Below are positions 34,291-43,477 of a DNA stretch of 64,000 nucleotides, in pieces (within the stretch, counting starts at the first letter, position 1; the number at the start of each line of letters is the position of its first letter). Origin of the DNA: Epsilonproteobacteria bacterium (ex Lamellibrachia satsuma) (GTDB lineage Bacteria > Campylobacterota > Campylobacteria > Campylobacterales > Sulfurovaceae); contig JQIX01000046.1 in NCBI GenBank assembly GCA_003934925.1, positions 1 through 64,000 on the forward strand, written 5' to 3'. Under the pieces are notes generated by a model. The model made no database searches. It was not told the origin of the DNA and saw only the letters and a list, made by a program, of their open reading frames with translations. The position numbers and the translations under genes were made by a program.

Positions 34291-34446
34291 ATGTTTGGAT
34301 TGATTGAACCGTTTACGGATGTAAATCACAGTTTTTTTGGTATGTTGAATCAAGGACCTTTGACGCTGACGATCTTTTTACACACGATAATTATTTTACC
34401 GATGTTCTGGATCTATTTCAGTGAGAAAAAAAGATTGAATAAATAA
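34291..34446 (+). CDS. 51-residue membrane protein encoded after norB
   Basis: An unlisted short gene. AAAAGGAG lies nine bases ahead of the ATG. The product is 51 aa, with an amphipathic start (MFGLIEPFTDVNHSFFGML), one hydrophobic helix at about residues 24-42, and a basic end (SEKKRLNK), which predicts an N-out, C-in single span. The tight position after norB suggests a small accessory subunit of NO reductase. I know no name for it. It is followed by a terminator. Confidence 0.7.
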   Translation: MFGLIEPFTDVNHSFFGMLNQGPLTLTIFLHTIIILPMFWIYFSEKKRLNK

Positions 34447-34528
34447 AAATGCTTATCATATATTTGATTAAGTAGATAGATGTTACACTTGAAGGCGATT
34501 TTTTATAAATTGGCGGAGAGAGAAATAG

Positions 34529-34555
34529 GAGGGCTGAGTAGAGCCCTCATTTTAT
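34529..34555 (+). terminator. Rho-independent terminator of the nor operon
   Basis: GAGGGCT at 34529-34535 pairs with AGCCCTC at 34542-34548 around GAGTAG. ATTTTAT follows. Confidence 0.8.
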
Positions 34556-34564
34556 ATGTGAGTT

Positions 34565-34578
34565 GTCTAAAATTAGAC
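34565..34578. promoter_or_regulatory. variant palindrome and -10 of nirS
   Basis: GTCTA-AAAT-TAGAC has the same N5-N4-N5 form as the FNR/DNR-type sites but different arms. TAAAAT at 34602-34607 lies 23 nt downstream, the same class II geometry. An inverted repeat CCGTATT/AATACGG (34591-34597 and 34614-34620) surrounds the -10. A different regulator or a variant specificity is implied. Confidence 0.6.
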
Positions 34579-34639
34579 CCGAGATTTTATCCGTATTTGC
34601 TTAAAATAAAGTGAATACGGGTATTAAAAAGGAGAGAAA

Positions 34640-36355
34640 ATGAAATTGAACAAACTTTTAAGTTTAGCAGCTGCTACAAGTCTTTTTGCGACGTTGGCAT
34701 TAGCCGGAACATCTACGATGGACTTTGCCAAAAAGTATGAGAAAGAGTGTCAAGGATGTCATGGACCTATCCACCAGGGTGGTGTTGGATCTGACCTTAG
34801 ACCTAAAGCGCTGAAAAAGAAAAACAGAGAATTTTTGGCAGAAACTATTCTGCATGGTAGAGAAAATACAGCAATGCCTGCATGGAATACTGTATTCTCT
34901 AAAGATGATGCAAGTGGTATGGTTGATTGGCTGATGGACTGGAAAAATACGGTTGAGCTGACACTGAGCCTTGACGAAGTACATAAATCATGGACAAAAC
35001 TGGCAGACAGAGAAGCATTGGCTAAAAAATATCCAAAAGCGGCAGATGTTAAAGATGTAAGAGACATTACATTTGCAACGGAAAGAGATGCTTCTTTGGT
35101 TGACTTTATTGATTCAACAACAGGTAAAGTACTTTCTCGTCACAAAGCCGGATTTGCGGTACACGTAACAGTTACCAATAAACATGACCCTAGATATGCA
35201 TATTCTATTTCCCGTTCAGGTAAATTGACAATGTTTGATATCGCTGCACCGGGACAGCCTGCCTTGGCATCTGTTCAGGTAGGTCAAGAGTCAAGAGGTT
35301 TGGCAGTATCTCCAGATGGTAAATATGTCATGGCGGGTAACTATAACCCAGGCGGTGCGGTATTGTGTGATGCACATACACTTGAACCACTTAAAGTCTA
35401 TGATACCAGCCGTGTTATCAATACTGATGGACAGATTGAACCAAGCCGTGTTGCATACATTGCAGATACACCATATGGTCCTTATTTCTCATTTGCACTT
35501 AAAGATGCGGGTCACGTCTATGTTGTAGACTATAGCAAGCCTGACTTCCCGATCGTAGGTGATATTCCTAATATCGGTAAAGTACTTCATGATGCATTCT
35601 TAAACGAGAATGAGGGTGAAGATTATGGTCGTTATGTCCAGGTTGCTTCTCAGGGATCTGACCTAATGGGTATTGTGGATCAAAAGACTATGAAACTTGC
35701 TGCCAAGGTACATACCGGCAAAAAATCTAAGCCACACCCTGGTCAGGGATCAAGCTGGTTCAACAAGAAAATGGGTAAGCAGCTTAACGCGACTCAGAGT
35801 ATGAACTTTGGTCAAGTTGTTATCTGGGAATCTCCAAGTTGGAAAGTGGTCAAGAAAGTTAAGACAGCCGGTGGTGGTCTGTTTGTAGGAACAGGAGAAG
35901 ATACTCCATGGATCTGGTCTGACTGTGTACTTGGTAAACCAGCAAATTACAATCAGGTATATTTGATCAATAAAGAGACACTTGAGACTGACAGAATTAT
36001 TAGAGTCGGTAAAACAAAAGGTCAATTAATTGATGCGAAGACTAATAAAGTACTTCAAGAGTGGGATGCTACACAGCATGAAAAAGTGGCTGTAAACGAA
36101 AAAGCATTCGGTAAAGAGAAAATCTTGCCTATGCCTACTAAAATAGGTGCAGCTGTTAAGAATCCTGTTCAACCAAGGTTGCTTCATGCAGAACCTGCTA
36201 ACCATGGTAAATGGACAATGATCTCTGAGTGGACGACTGGTAGAATCGGTATCTATGAGTCTGAAACAGGTAAGTTCGTCAAGTATATTGAAAACTTGAC
36301 AACACCTACATTTACTTACTCAGTTGAGCACAGACAACATGTTCCTGGTGCTTAA
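34640..36355 (+). CDS. nirS: cytochrome cd1 nitrite reductase NirS
   Basis: Periplasmic reductase that turns nitrite into NO. It is 571 aa with a Sec signal at residues 1-22 (ALAG cleavage). The N-terminal heme c site is CQGCH from residue 37, followed by an eight-bladed d1 domain. The two histidines at the d1 active site are seen in KVLHDAF (about 317) and KPHPGQG (about 365). They separate NirS from the related NirN and NirF. AAAGGAGAG precedes the ATG. It stands alone between terminators. Confidence 0.93.
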   Translation: MKLNKLLSLAAATSLFATLALAGTSTMDFAKKYEKECQGCHGPIHQGGVGSDLRPKALKKKNREFLAETILHGRENTAMPAWNTVFSKDDASGMVDWLMDWKNTVELTLSLDEVHKSWTKLADREALAKKYPKAADVKDVRDITFATERDASLVDFIDSTTGKVLSRHKAGFAVHVTVTNKHDPRYAYSISRSGKLTMFDIAAPGQPALASVQVGQESRGLAVSPDGKYVMAGNYNPGGAVLCDAHTLEPLKVYDTSRVINTDGQIEPSRVAYIADTPYGPYFSFALKDAGHVYVVDYSKPDFPIVGDIPNIGKVLHDAFLNENEGEDYGRYVQVASQGSDLMGIVDQKTMKLAAKVHTGKKSKPHPGQGSSWFNKKMGKQLNATQSMNFGQVVIWESPSWKVVKKVKTAGGGLFVGTGEDTPWIWSDCVLGKPANYNQVYLINKETLETDRIIRVGKTKGQLIDAKTNKVLQEWDATQHEKVAVNEKAFGKEKILPMPTKIGAAVKNPVQPRLLHAEPANHGKWTMISEWTTGRIGIYESETGKFVKYIENLTTPTFTYSVEHRQHVPGA

Positions 36356-36443
36356 TTGATATTTTTACTCTCTCTTTCGGGAGGGGGTAATTTATTGAGA
36401 TGATTAATGAATCACTTCAATAAGTTACCAAGGTTTTGATTTT

Positions 36444-37574
36444 ATGAAACAAATAGCTTTTTTTCGGCTCTCTTTTTTATTTCTTTTTCTTTTTCTCCTT
36501 TCTCTTCAAGCTAAAGATAAATACAGAGATAACCATTCATGTCAAGAGTGCCATGAAAAGATTTATGAAGAATATCAAAGCTCTTACCATTCTCATGGGT
36601 ATTTTAATGATACTTTGCACCGTAAAATTGCAGATAAGGTCAGTCTGAAAAAGTATGACTGTGCTACCTGTCATATGCCTATGGCAGATAATCTTAAAGA
36701 TATTGTAACAGGCAAAGCTAGACCCGATAAAAATAATAAAACACATACCGATGCAGTAAGTTGTTACTTTTGTCATACCATAGCCTATGTCAAAAAAGCA
36801 CATAGATTTAATATAAATGTAAAAGCCAAACAGGCAGCGAATTATAAACCTTCTTTATATGGCAGGCTTGAAAACTCCGATCATAATGATAAGCACTCTT
36901 CTGTAAATAACCCTATTTATGCCCAAAAAGTCTGTATGGGGTGTCATTCCCATAAGCTCAATGAAAACAATGTTACTATTTTTCATGCTATGCAGGAAGG
37001 ACAAAACAGTGAAAACTGTATCAAGTGTCATATGCCGGAAATCGAAGGTGGGGCTGACAAGATCAATAAAAGAGCTAGAATCCATCATGCCAGTCATAAA
37101 TTTTTAGGGATTCATGATACAGTATTTCGGAAAAAAGGTGTTGATATTAATGTCTCAGCAGATGGTGACAGTTTGCACATTACGATGTATAACAAAATGG
37201 CACACCCGTTGATCATACAGTCTGCCCGTGCCAAATACCTTAAAATAGAGATTGTCCGGGAAGGTAAGGTAATTTGGAAAAATTATCAGACGGATCCAAG
37301 GGAAGATAAACAAGGGTATTTTGCTGCCAGTTTTACAAAAGATGGAAAACCCATTGTCATACCTTACCATTCAACCGCTGGGAAAATTCATAATCTTGCA
37401 GCCAAAGAGAATAAAATATTACACTATAAAACAGTACAGTTAAAAAAAGAAGATACTGTTACTGTTAGTTTTTATGTCCAATTTGCAAAGACAGATTGTG
37501 CCAAAGCGGTTAATTTGGAAGGTACAGATTTGATGAAACCCATGTTGATAAAAAAAGTGACATTAAAGTTATAA
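36444..37574 (+). CDS. pentaheme c-type cytochrome (cytochrome c554-like)
   Basis: Periplasmic cytochrome of 376 aa with a signal peptide ending near residue 23. Five CxxCH sites are present: CQECH (33), CATCH, CYFCH, CMGCH and CIKCH, all within residues 33-200. A beta-rich C-terminal domain without hemes occupies about 225-376. A paralogue with the same five-heme plan lies at 51793. Cytochrome c554-family proteins have such heme spacing. Its position after nirS suggests electron supply or reduction of a nitrogen compound. Confidence 0.8.
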   Translation: MKQIAFFRLSFLFLFLFLLSLQAKDKYRDNHSCQECHEKIYEEYQSSYHSHGYFNDTLHRKIADKVSLKKYDCATCHMPMADNLKDIVTGKARPDKNNKTHTDAVSCYFCHTIAYVKKAHRFNINVKAKQAANYKPSLYGRLENSDHNDKHSSVNNPIYAQKVCMGCHSHKLNENNVTIFHAMQEGQNSENCIKCHMPEIEGGADKINKRARIHHASHKFLGIHDTVFRKKGVDINVSADGDSLHITMYNKMAHPLIIQSARAKYLKIEIVREGKVIWKNYQTDPREDKQGYFAASFTKDGKPIVIPYHSTAGKIHNLAAKENKILHYKTVQLKKEDTVTVSFYVQFAKTDCAKAVNLEGTDLMKPMLIKKVTLKL

Positions 37575-37588
37575 AAGAGTACTCTTTT
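37573..37588. terminator. palindrome after the pentaheme gene
   Basis: AAAAGAGTACTCTTTT is a perfect 16-bp palindrome overlapping the stop codon region. With a further T it can act as a weak terminator in both directions. Confidence 0.5.
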
Positions 37589-37610
37589 TGTATCTAAAGG
37601 ATGAATTAGT

Positions 37611-38936
37611 ATGGATATAATTATAGCCGGTGCAGGGACCGTTGGGTATTCTTTGGCACAGACACTCTCTTTTAAACACAATGTGATCGTGATCGATAAA
37701 GATATGGATAAACTCAATAAATTGGATGAAGATATTGATATTTTGGTGATCTATGGGGATATTGAAAATCCAAAAACCTATCAGACACTCAATCTTGATA
37801 CCATCGATCTTTTTATAGCTGTAACAGATTCTGATGAAGCCAATCTGCTCTCCACCTTGATCGTAGAAGATGTGGTAGAAGTGAAGCGAAAGATCATCAG
37901 GTTAAAAAATGATGGTTTTTTGAAGAGCCATGTGCTTAAAAAACTCTCTATTGACTACGCAGTTTTCCCGGATATCACTACTGCCAACAAGGTCAAAGCA
38001 CTTTTTACCTTTCCCAAAGCCAATAATGTCAAAATGTTTCATCAAACCAAGCATAAACTTATCTCTATCAGGGTGCAGTATGATGCCCAAATGCTCTATA
38101 GGGTAGAAGAATTAGTGAATGAAAATGTCTCTATTGTAGGGATAGAAAGAGACAAAGAGTTTTTTGTTCCGACAGTTGATACCGCTATACAAAAAGATGA
38201 CCTTGTCTATCTTTTCGGTGCTATTGAAACCATTGAGGAAATATCGGCAAAGTTGGATGAAAAGATGCCGACTTCCATTAAAAAGATCGTGATATTCGGT
38301 GCCAATACTTTAGCACAGAAAATAGCCAAAGTTCTTTTGGATAAAAACCTTGATATTAAAATGATCGAAAAAGATATTGATCATTGTAAAACAGCCTCAG
38401 AGGTATTACAGGGGAAAGTGACCATTATCAACTCAGCCTATGAAGATCAGCGCCTGTTTGAAGAAGAGGGGCTGAAAAATGCCGATATGATCATTGCAGC
38501 AGGGCATAATGATGAGAAAAATATCGTAAAGTGTGTTGAAGCCAAAGAGTATGGTATACAAAAAGTGGTAGCAGTCAACAATGACAAAGCCTATTATGAT
38601 CTGATGCATAAAATGGGAGTGGTGGTCGTACGTGGAAGTAAAGCTGGAGCACACTATGCGATCTTGGAGAAAATATCTTCAAGTTCTATTGTCACGCAAC
38701 GCCATTTTTGCGGGGGAAGAGGAGTACTTTTTATGCGTAAAGTCTATCCTAACTCTGAACTTATAGGAAAATTGGTTAAAGATGTCGGGATAGGCAGTTC
38801 AATTTTATTACTTTTAAGAGAAGATAAGATCTATGATCTTACTCAAATTGAACAGTTGGAACAGAGTGATATTTTGGTTGTCTTTGGAAAATTTGAACAA
38901 AAAGAAGAGATAGAACAGTGGATATACACGCTCTAA
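37611..38936 (+). CDS. trkA: Trk potassium uptake regulatory subunit TrkA
   Basis: Cytosolic gating ring protein of the Trk potassium system, 441 aa. Two RCK units are seen: the N-terminal NAD fold begins MDIIIAGAGTVGYSLA, and the second starts at about residue 225 with KIVIFGANTLAQKIA. TrkA-C domains follow each. It overlaps trkH by 19 nt. No FNR/DNR-type site precedes it, so it is probably expressed apart from its denitrification neighbours. Confidence 0.93.
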   Translation: MDIIIAGAGTVGYSLAQTLSFKHNVIVIDKDMDKLNKLDEDIDILVIYGDIENPKTYQTLNLDTIDLFIAVTDSDEANLLSTLIVEDVVEVKRKIIRLKNDGFLKSHVLKKLSIDYAVFPDITTANKVKALFTFPKANNVKMFHQTKHKLISIRVQYDAQMLYRVEELVNENVSIVGIERDKEFFVPTVDTAIQKDDLVYLFGAIETIEEISAKLDEKMPTSIKKIVIFGANTLAQKIAKVLLDKNLDIKMIEKDIDHCKTASEVLQGKVTIINSAYEDQRLFEEEGLKNADMIIAAGHNDEKNIVKCVEAKEYGIQKVVAVNNDKAYYDLMHKMGVVVVRGSKAGAHYAILEKISSSSIVTQRHFCGGRGVLFMRKVYPNSELIGKLVKDVGIGSSILLLLREDKIYDLTQIEQLEQSDILVVFGKFEQKEEIEQWIYTL

Positions 38937-40372
38937 AAAACATAGGAAAGTTTGTTTCTGTCATAGGGATGGCGCTCTCATTGTTTTTCTTGACGGCGGT
39001 TGTTGTGGGGTGGATCTACCATGAAGATATGAGAAATTTTCTCTATTTTGATCTTTGTTTATTCGGGTTCAATGCACTCATCTTTTTGCTTTTAAGACGG
39101 CATACTATGAAGCTAAGTATCAAAGGCGGCATACTTTCAGTCAATCTCATCTGGATACTTCTGGGTATTGCCGGAGCGATTCCTTTTGTGCTTTATACCG
39201 GCATCTCCCCTGCAGATGCCTTTTTTGAATCTGTCAGTGGTTTTACGACCACTGGAGCTACGGTTTTTTCCGATATAGAGTCTCTGCCGAAGTCCATACT
39301 CTACTTGAGAAGTCTAACGCATTGGCTTGGGGGTATGGGGATCATTGTTTTGGGTGTCGGACTTTTCTCTCTTATTAATCCAAGTGGTTCTATGGCACTT
39401 TTTAAAGCAGAATCTACAGGGATCAAAATGGAGAAGATCACGCCCAAAGTTAAAGATACAGCCATAAGACTTTGGGGGATATATCTGCTTTTTACACTTG
39501 TAGATGCTATAGCTTTGAAGCTGGCAGGTATGACACTGTTTGATGCGGTCAACCATGCTTTCTCGACCATTTCAACAGGAGGATTTTCTACAAAAAACAA
39601 TTCTCTTGGTTATTATCATTCTGCATGGATCATCTGGATCACGACATTTTTTATGATCATCTCGGGGATCAACTTTTTGGCACACCTGAAACTATTCTCT
39701 ACGGGTAAACTAGATGGATACAAAAGAGAAGAGGTGCTTTGGTATTTGGCTATTTTTATTATACTTTCATTGATCCTAAGCAGTATAGATATTTTTGTCG
39801 ATTATGATAATTACTTCCATGCCTTGACCCATTCCTTTTTTACGATTGCTTCCGTTCTGACAACAACAGGATTTGCAACACTTGATTATGCGCAATGGGG
39901 GCATATAGCGATCAGTATTATCTTTATAGCGATGCTGGTCGGGGGTAATGCCGGTTCTACCGCAGGTGGTGTAAAAGTCATTCGCTACGTTGTATTGTTT
40001 AAGAACATTGCAGTACAACTAAAAAGAACACTTCACCCCAATGCAATAGTCGGACTTTTTATTGATGGTCAAAAAATCTCATCTCAGATCATCAGCTCTA
40101 CAACAGGATTTATTTTTCTTTTTGTCATTACCAATATGCTGGTAACACTCTATCTTTTTGGACGGGGATTTGATGCTATGACAGCCATCTCAACTGCTTT
40201 GGCAACTGTAGGGAATATCGGTCCGGGATTTTCTCTTACAGGCCCGGCTGAGAATTATGCATTCTTCAGTGGAATGGATAAAATGATTCTGTCGATCGCC
40301 ATGATCATAGGAAGACTTGAGTTTTATACGGTTTTTCTACTCTTTAGCCGCAGTTTCTGGAAAAAATTCTAG
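38918..40372 (+). CDS. trkH: Trk potassium uptake transmembrane subunit TrkH
   Basis: Membrane channel part of Trk, 484 aa with about ten helices. Four P-loop-like segments are visible, e.g. SVSGFTTTGATVF, FSTISTGGFSTKN, VLTTTGFATLD and LATVGNIGPGF. The start is a GTG that lies inside the end of trkA. The nirF operator sits just after its stop. Confidence 0.92.
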   Translation: MDIHALKNIGKFVSVIGMALSLFFLTAVVVGWIYHEDMRNFLYFDLCLFGFNALIFLLLRRHTMKLSIKGGILSVNLIWILLGIAGAIPFVLYTGISPADAFFESVSGFTTTGATVFSDIESLPKSILYLRSLTHWLGGMGIIVLGVGLFSLINPSGSMALFKAESTGIKMEKITPKVKDTAIRLWGIYLLFTLVDAIALKLAGMTLFDAVNHAFSTISTGGFSTKNNSLGYYHSAWIIWITTFFMIISGINFLAHLKLFSTGKLDGYKREEVLWYLAIFIILSLILSSIDIFVDYDNYFHALTHSFFTIASVLTTTGFATLDYAQWGHIAISIIFIAMLVGGNAGSTAGGVKVIRYVVLFKNIAVQLKRTLHPNAIVGLFIDGQKISSQIISSTTGFIFLFVITNMLVTLYLFGRGFDAMTAISTALATVGNIGPGFSLTGPAENYAFFSGMDKMILSIAMIIGRLEFYTVFLLFSRSFWKKF

Positions 40373-40377
40373 ATATA

Positions 40378-40391
40378 TTGACAGATGTCAA
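40378..40391. promoter_or_regulatory. FNR/DNR-type operator of nirF
   Basis: TTGAC-AGAT-GTCAA, a perfect palindrome just after trkH. The -10 TACAAT (40415-40420) lies 23 nt downstream. Confidence 0.8.
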
Positions 40392-40450
40392 CATGCTTAT
40401 TAGAGAGTTTTCAGTACAATAGTCTCAATTATAAAATAAAGGATACATTG

Positions 40451-41551
40451 ATGAAATTTTTATTATCTGTATTGCTCTTAGGCATATCATTTTTTTCTAC
40501 AACACTTAGTGCAAAAGAGAAATACTTTGTTGTTGAGCGAGAGAGTGAGTCTGTTGCGGTCATTGAAGATGGGCTTGCAAAAAGACACATGGAAAATATG
40601 CACAATATGAATCACGGTATTATTAAATTTGATGGTAAGGATGCTTATCTCATCAGCCGTGACGGATATGTGGTTAAGTTTGATCCAAAAACAGAAAAGA
40701 AAGAGGCAGAATACAAAACGAGCAAATCGGCTATTGGGTTTGTCATTGGCAAGAATTATGTAGCTGTGGCAAATTATGATGACAAGTCCGTTGATATTCT
40801 GACACGTGACCTCAAGCCTATTGACAAGATCATAACGGGTTCAAAGAATGTAGGTATCAAAATTTATAAAGATATGATCATTTTTGCACAGATGGACAAT
40901 GACAAAGTGACTGTACTGAAAGATGAAAATGCAGGAAAGGGTACACCAAAATTCAAAATATATAAAGAGTTCAATGTAGGAAAGATGCCTTTTGATGCGA
41001 TGATCAAGAAAAATACCTATATTGTCGGTTTCTTTTTGACCAAAGGGTTTGGTGTTATAGATTTGGATACAATGAAATATCATCTTATTAAAGTAACTGC
41101 CGAGGGAAATAAGCCGGTACTCAAGGTTCCACACTTTGGTTTCTGGTCACTCAGTAAAGACAGAACGTTTATTCCTGCTGTCGGTGATAATGCAGTGATG
41201 GTCTATGACAATAACTTTAAATTCATTAAAAACATCAAAACACAAGGTTTGCCGGTCTTTACGTCACTTAGCCCAGATCAAAAGTATTTGGCAGTGACTT
41301 ATTCGGGTAAAAATTTTCCTACGATCCAGATTATCGATACCAAAACATTGAAGATTATTAAAACGTTCACGTTTAAAGGGAAAGTTCTTCATGTAAGATG
41401 GTCACAAAAATACCCTGAATTGTATGTTTCTGTAAATGATGCCAACCAGGTTAATGTGATAAATACCGATGAGTGGTTTCTTGAAAGAGAGATTTACCAG
41501 GTGAAACACCCTTCAGGGATATTCCTCTATCAAATGGACAGTACAAAATAA
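40451..41551 (+). CDS. nirF: heme d1 biosynthesis protein NirF
   Basis: Beta-propeller protein of 366 aa similar to the d1 domain of NirS but without a heme c motif. It begins with a signal peptide (MKFLLSVLLLGISFFSTTLSA), so it acts in the periplasm. NirF is needed for late steps of heme d1 formation. The chosen ATG at 40451 has AAAGGA ahead and yields the signal peptide at the true N-terminus, unlike the longer frame from 40385. Confidence 0.85.
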   Translation: MKFLLSVLLLGISFFSTTLSAKEKYFVVERESESVAVIEDGLAKRHMENMHNMNHGIIKFDGKDAYLISRDGYVVKFDPKTEKKEAEYKTSKSAIGFVIGKNYVAVANYDDKSVDILTRDLKPIDKIITGSKNVGIKIYKDMIIFAQMDNDKVTVLKDENAGKGTPKFKIYKEFNVGKMPFDAMIKKNTYIVGFFLTKGFGVIDLDTMKYHLIKVTAEGNKPVLKVPHFGFWSLSKDRTFIPAVGDNAVMVYDNNFKFIKNIKTQGLPVFTSLSPDQKYLAVTYSGKNFPTIQIIDTKTLKIIKTFTFKGKVLHVRWSQKYPELYVSVNDANQVNVINTDEWFLEREIYQVKHPSGIFLYQMDSTK

Positions 41552-41554
41552 AGA

Positions 41555-41959
41555 ATGCCAAAACAGTCTTTGAAGTTCATCCTGTTTTGGCTATTACCTC
41601 TTCTTTCCTCCGCCAATAGTGTACATTGGCTTGGAAACTACGATATGGCACTTCAAAAAGCGCATAATGAGCATAAAGTACTTTTGGTACTTGTAGTAAA
41701 GAAAGATTCCCCTCTATGTAACAGGATCATTAAAGATCAATTGATGAATCAGATGTATATTGAACAGATAAACAAAAAAATGATTTCAGTCATGGTTACA
41801 TATGAGGGAAGCGCCAATTACCCTATAGAGATGTATTATACCACTGCCTTTCCGGCTCTCTTTTTTGTCGACACGAAGACAGAAACTTTCATAAGAGAGC
41901 CTCTTTATGGAGAAAAGATAAAAAGTAATATTTTAAAAAAAACAATTAATCTTTTTTAA
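41555..41959 (+). CDS. periplasmic thioredoxin-fold protein
   Basis: A 134-aa protein with an N-terminal signal and a thioredoxin-like pattern: WLGNYDMALQKAHNEHKVLLV, then the cis-Pro-like TTAFPALFFVDT. The usual CxxC is reduced to one cysteine (SPLC near residue 52), so it is unlikely to be a dithiol oxidoreductase. It follows nirF after 3 nt and shares its operator, so a role in d1 or NirS maturation is possible. Its 3' end overlaps the ClC gene by 14 nt. Confidence 0.65.
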   Translation: MPKQSLKFILFWLLPLLSSANSVHWLGNYDMALQKAHNEHKVLLVLVVKKDSPLCNRIIKDQLMNQMYIEQINKKMISVMVTYEGSANYPIEMYYTTAFPALFFVDTKTETFIREPLYGEKIKSNILKKTINLF

Positions 41960-43346
41960 TCCGTTTACGATTTTTAAGTATTTGACGTTTGATTTGAAGT
42001 CTGTCTTTGAGCTTGTTGATCTTACTTATTTTATCATCCTCTAGTTCTGCATTGATGTTCTCTACCTCTTCACCTATTTTTATAGAGAGCATTTCAGACT
42101 TTTTCATTGCTAATATTTGAGAGGAAAAAATACTTCTGTGGCCAGAGATCAAAAAGCTTATTACCGCACCCAATGCAGCGTAATGTGCAATGTCTATTCC
42201 GAAAAGTTCAACTGCCATGATGGTAGATGCAATAGGGGTATTGGTAGTAGCAGATAGGACACTGACAAAGCCCAAGGCAGAGAAAAGCACAATATGTTCA
42301 GGAGAGAAGAGTGCTCCAAACGTATGACCGCTTGTTGCTCCTATGTAAAAAATAGGAGTAATGATGCCACCGCTGCCTCCGGCACCAAGCGAGAGAGAGG
42401 TAAAAAGTGTTTTGAGTATAAACGTATACCAATGTATATCTACAGCATAAAGAGGGTCAGGATTGATTGTATTACTGATAGTCCCTAATCCCAATCCAAT
42501 GTATTCTTCACCAAAGATTAATGTGAGAATAACAATGAGCATACCACCGGCAAATGCTTTTATGTAAGTACTTACTTTGATCTTTTGAATATATTTTGAA
42601 GTTAGTGAAACAGAAGAAATCACGATATCTGAAATAAATCCAAAAAAAAGGGCAGCAAGTACGACTTTTACAATGAGCATCATATCAAGTGATATGTTCT
42701 GATAAAAGTGTAGATTGTAATAGGTATATTTGATTCCAAGGAACTGAGCTGTGGTAAACGCGGCAAACCCTGCAATAAAAGAAGGCAACAGTACATCATA
42801 AAGTATGACTCCTATAATGAGCACTTCTACGCCAAAGATCGCTCCTGCAATGGGAGTACCAAAAACAGTAGCAAATCCGGCACTGATACCGCAGATCACT
42901 AATTTTTTACGATCCTGTTTGCTGAATTTAAAAAGTTCGGAAAGTGCTGAAGCAACACCAGCCCCGATCTGTGCTCCCGGCCCCTCTTTACCTACTGAGG
43001 CTCCCGCAAAGATACTTAAAACCGTTGCTAAGAGCTTTACAGGAATAACCGATACATCTATTTTGCCATCCGCCTTATGCACGGCAGAGATAACTTTTTC
43101 TGTACCATGCCCTTCTGCAGTTGGTGCGAATGTTTTGACTAGCCATACGGTCAGAACAAGTGCAAAAGGTAATAGGTAATAATAATTAAAGGGTAAAAGA
43201 GAGCGAGAGTTTTCAGAGTACTCTAAAATATTTAAAAAGAGTGTAACAACTGAGCCGATAATAACGCCGACTACAGAAGATAAAAATACCCATTTTAAGA
43301 CACTTAGAAAAATAGCGGTCTGCTCTGTAAAATGTTTTTGTAACAT
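41946..43346 (-). CDS. ClC-family chloride channel/transporter
   Basis: Polytopic protein of 466 aa. The ion-path motif GKEGPGAQIGA is near residue 120 and GGSGGIITPIFYIGA is in the second half. A highly charged cytosolic tail replaces CBS domains. Whether it is a channel or an H+/Cl- exchanger is not clear. GAGGAA six bases ahead of 43346 supports that start. A role in pH or anion balance near the nitrite genes is only conjecture. Confidence 0.85.
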   Translation of the reverse strand: MLQKHFTEQTAIFLSVLKWVFLSSVVGVIIGSVVTLFLNILEYSENSRSLLPFNYYYLLPFALVLTVWLVKTFAPTAEGHGTEKVISAVHKADGKIDVSVIPVKLLATVLSIFAGASVGKEGPGAQIGAGVASALSELFKFSKQDRKKLVICGISAGFATVFGTPIAGAIFGVEVLIIGVILYDVLLPSFIAGFAAFTTAQFLGIKYTYYNLHFYQNISLDMMLIVKVVLAALFFGFISDIVISSVSLTSKYIQKIKVSTYIKAFAGGMLIVILTLIFGEEYIGLGLGTISNTINPDPLYAVDIHWYTFILKTLFTSLSLGAGGSGGIITPIFYIGATSGHTFGALFSPEHIVLFSALGFVSVLSATTNTPIASTIMAVELFGIDIAHYAALGAVISFLISGHRSIFSSQILAMKKSEMLSIKIGEEVENINAELEDDKISKINKLKDRLQIKRQILKNRKRIKKD

Positions 43347-43477
43347 GCTTGTTCCTCTATAAAGTTGAACGATTTGAAAATATATAAGAAATCTTTTCTT
43401 GATTATCTCCAAGAAAGATAAAAAATAAACTTACATATTACTTCTTAGATATAATTTAAATCATATTTTAAATAAAA

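Noticed and set aside
34640-36355. NirN instead of NirS
   Set aside because: Both d1-site histidine contexts (LHDAF and PHPGQG) and the N-terminal heme c fit NirS. No other nirS is in the window.
36355-36444. FNR/DNR-type site before the first pentaheme gene
   Set aside because: TTGATATTTTTAC and TTGAG...TTCAA do not fit the palindrome with a 4-nt centre.
43390-43470. FNR/DNR-type site between the ClC and TrpD2-like genes
   Set aside because: TTGATTATCTCCAAG lacks a proper second arm.
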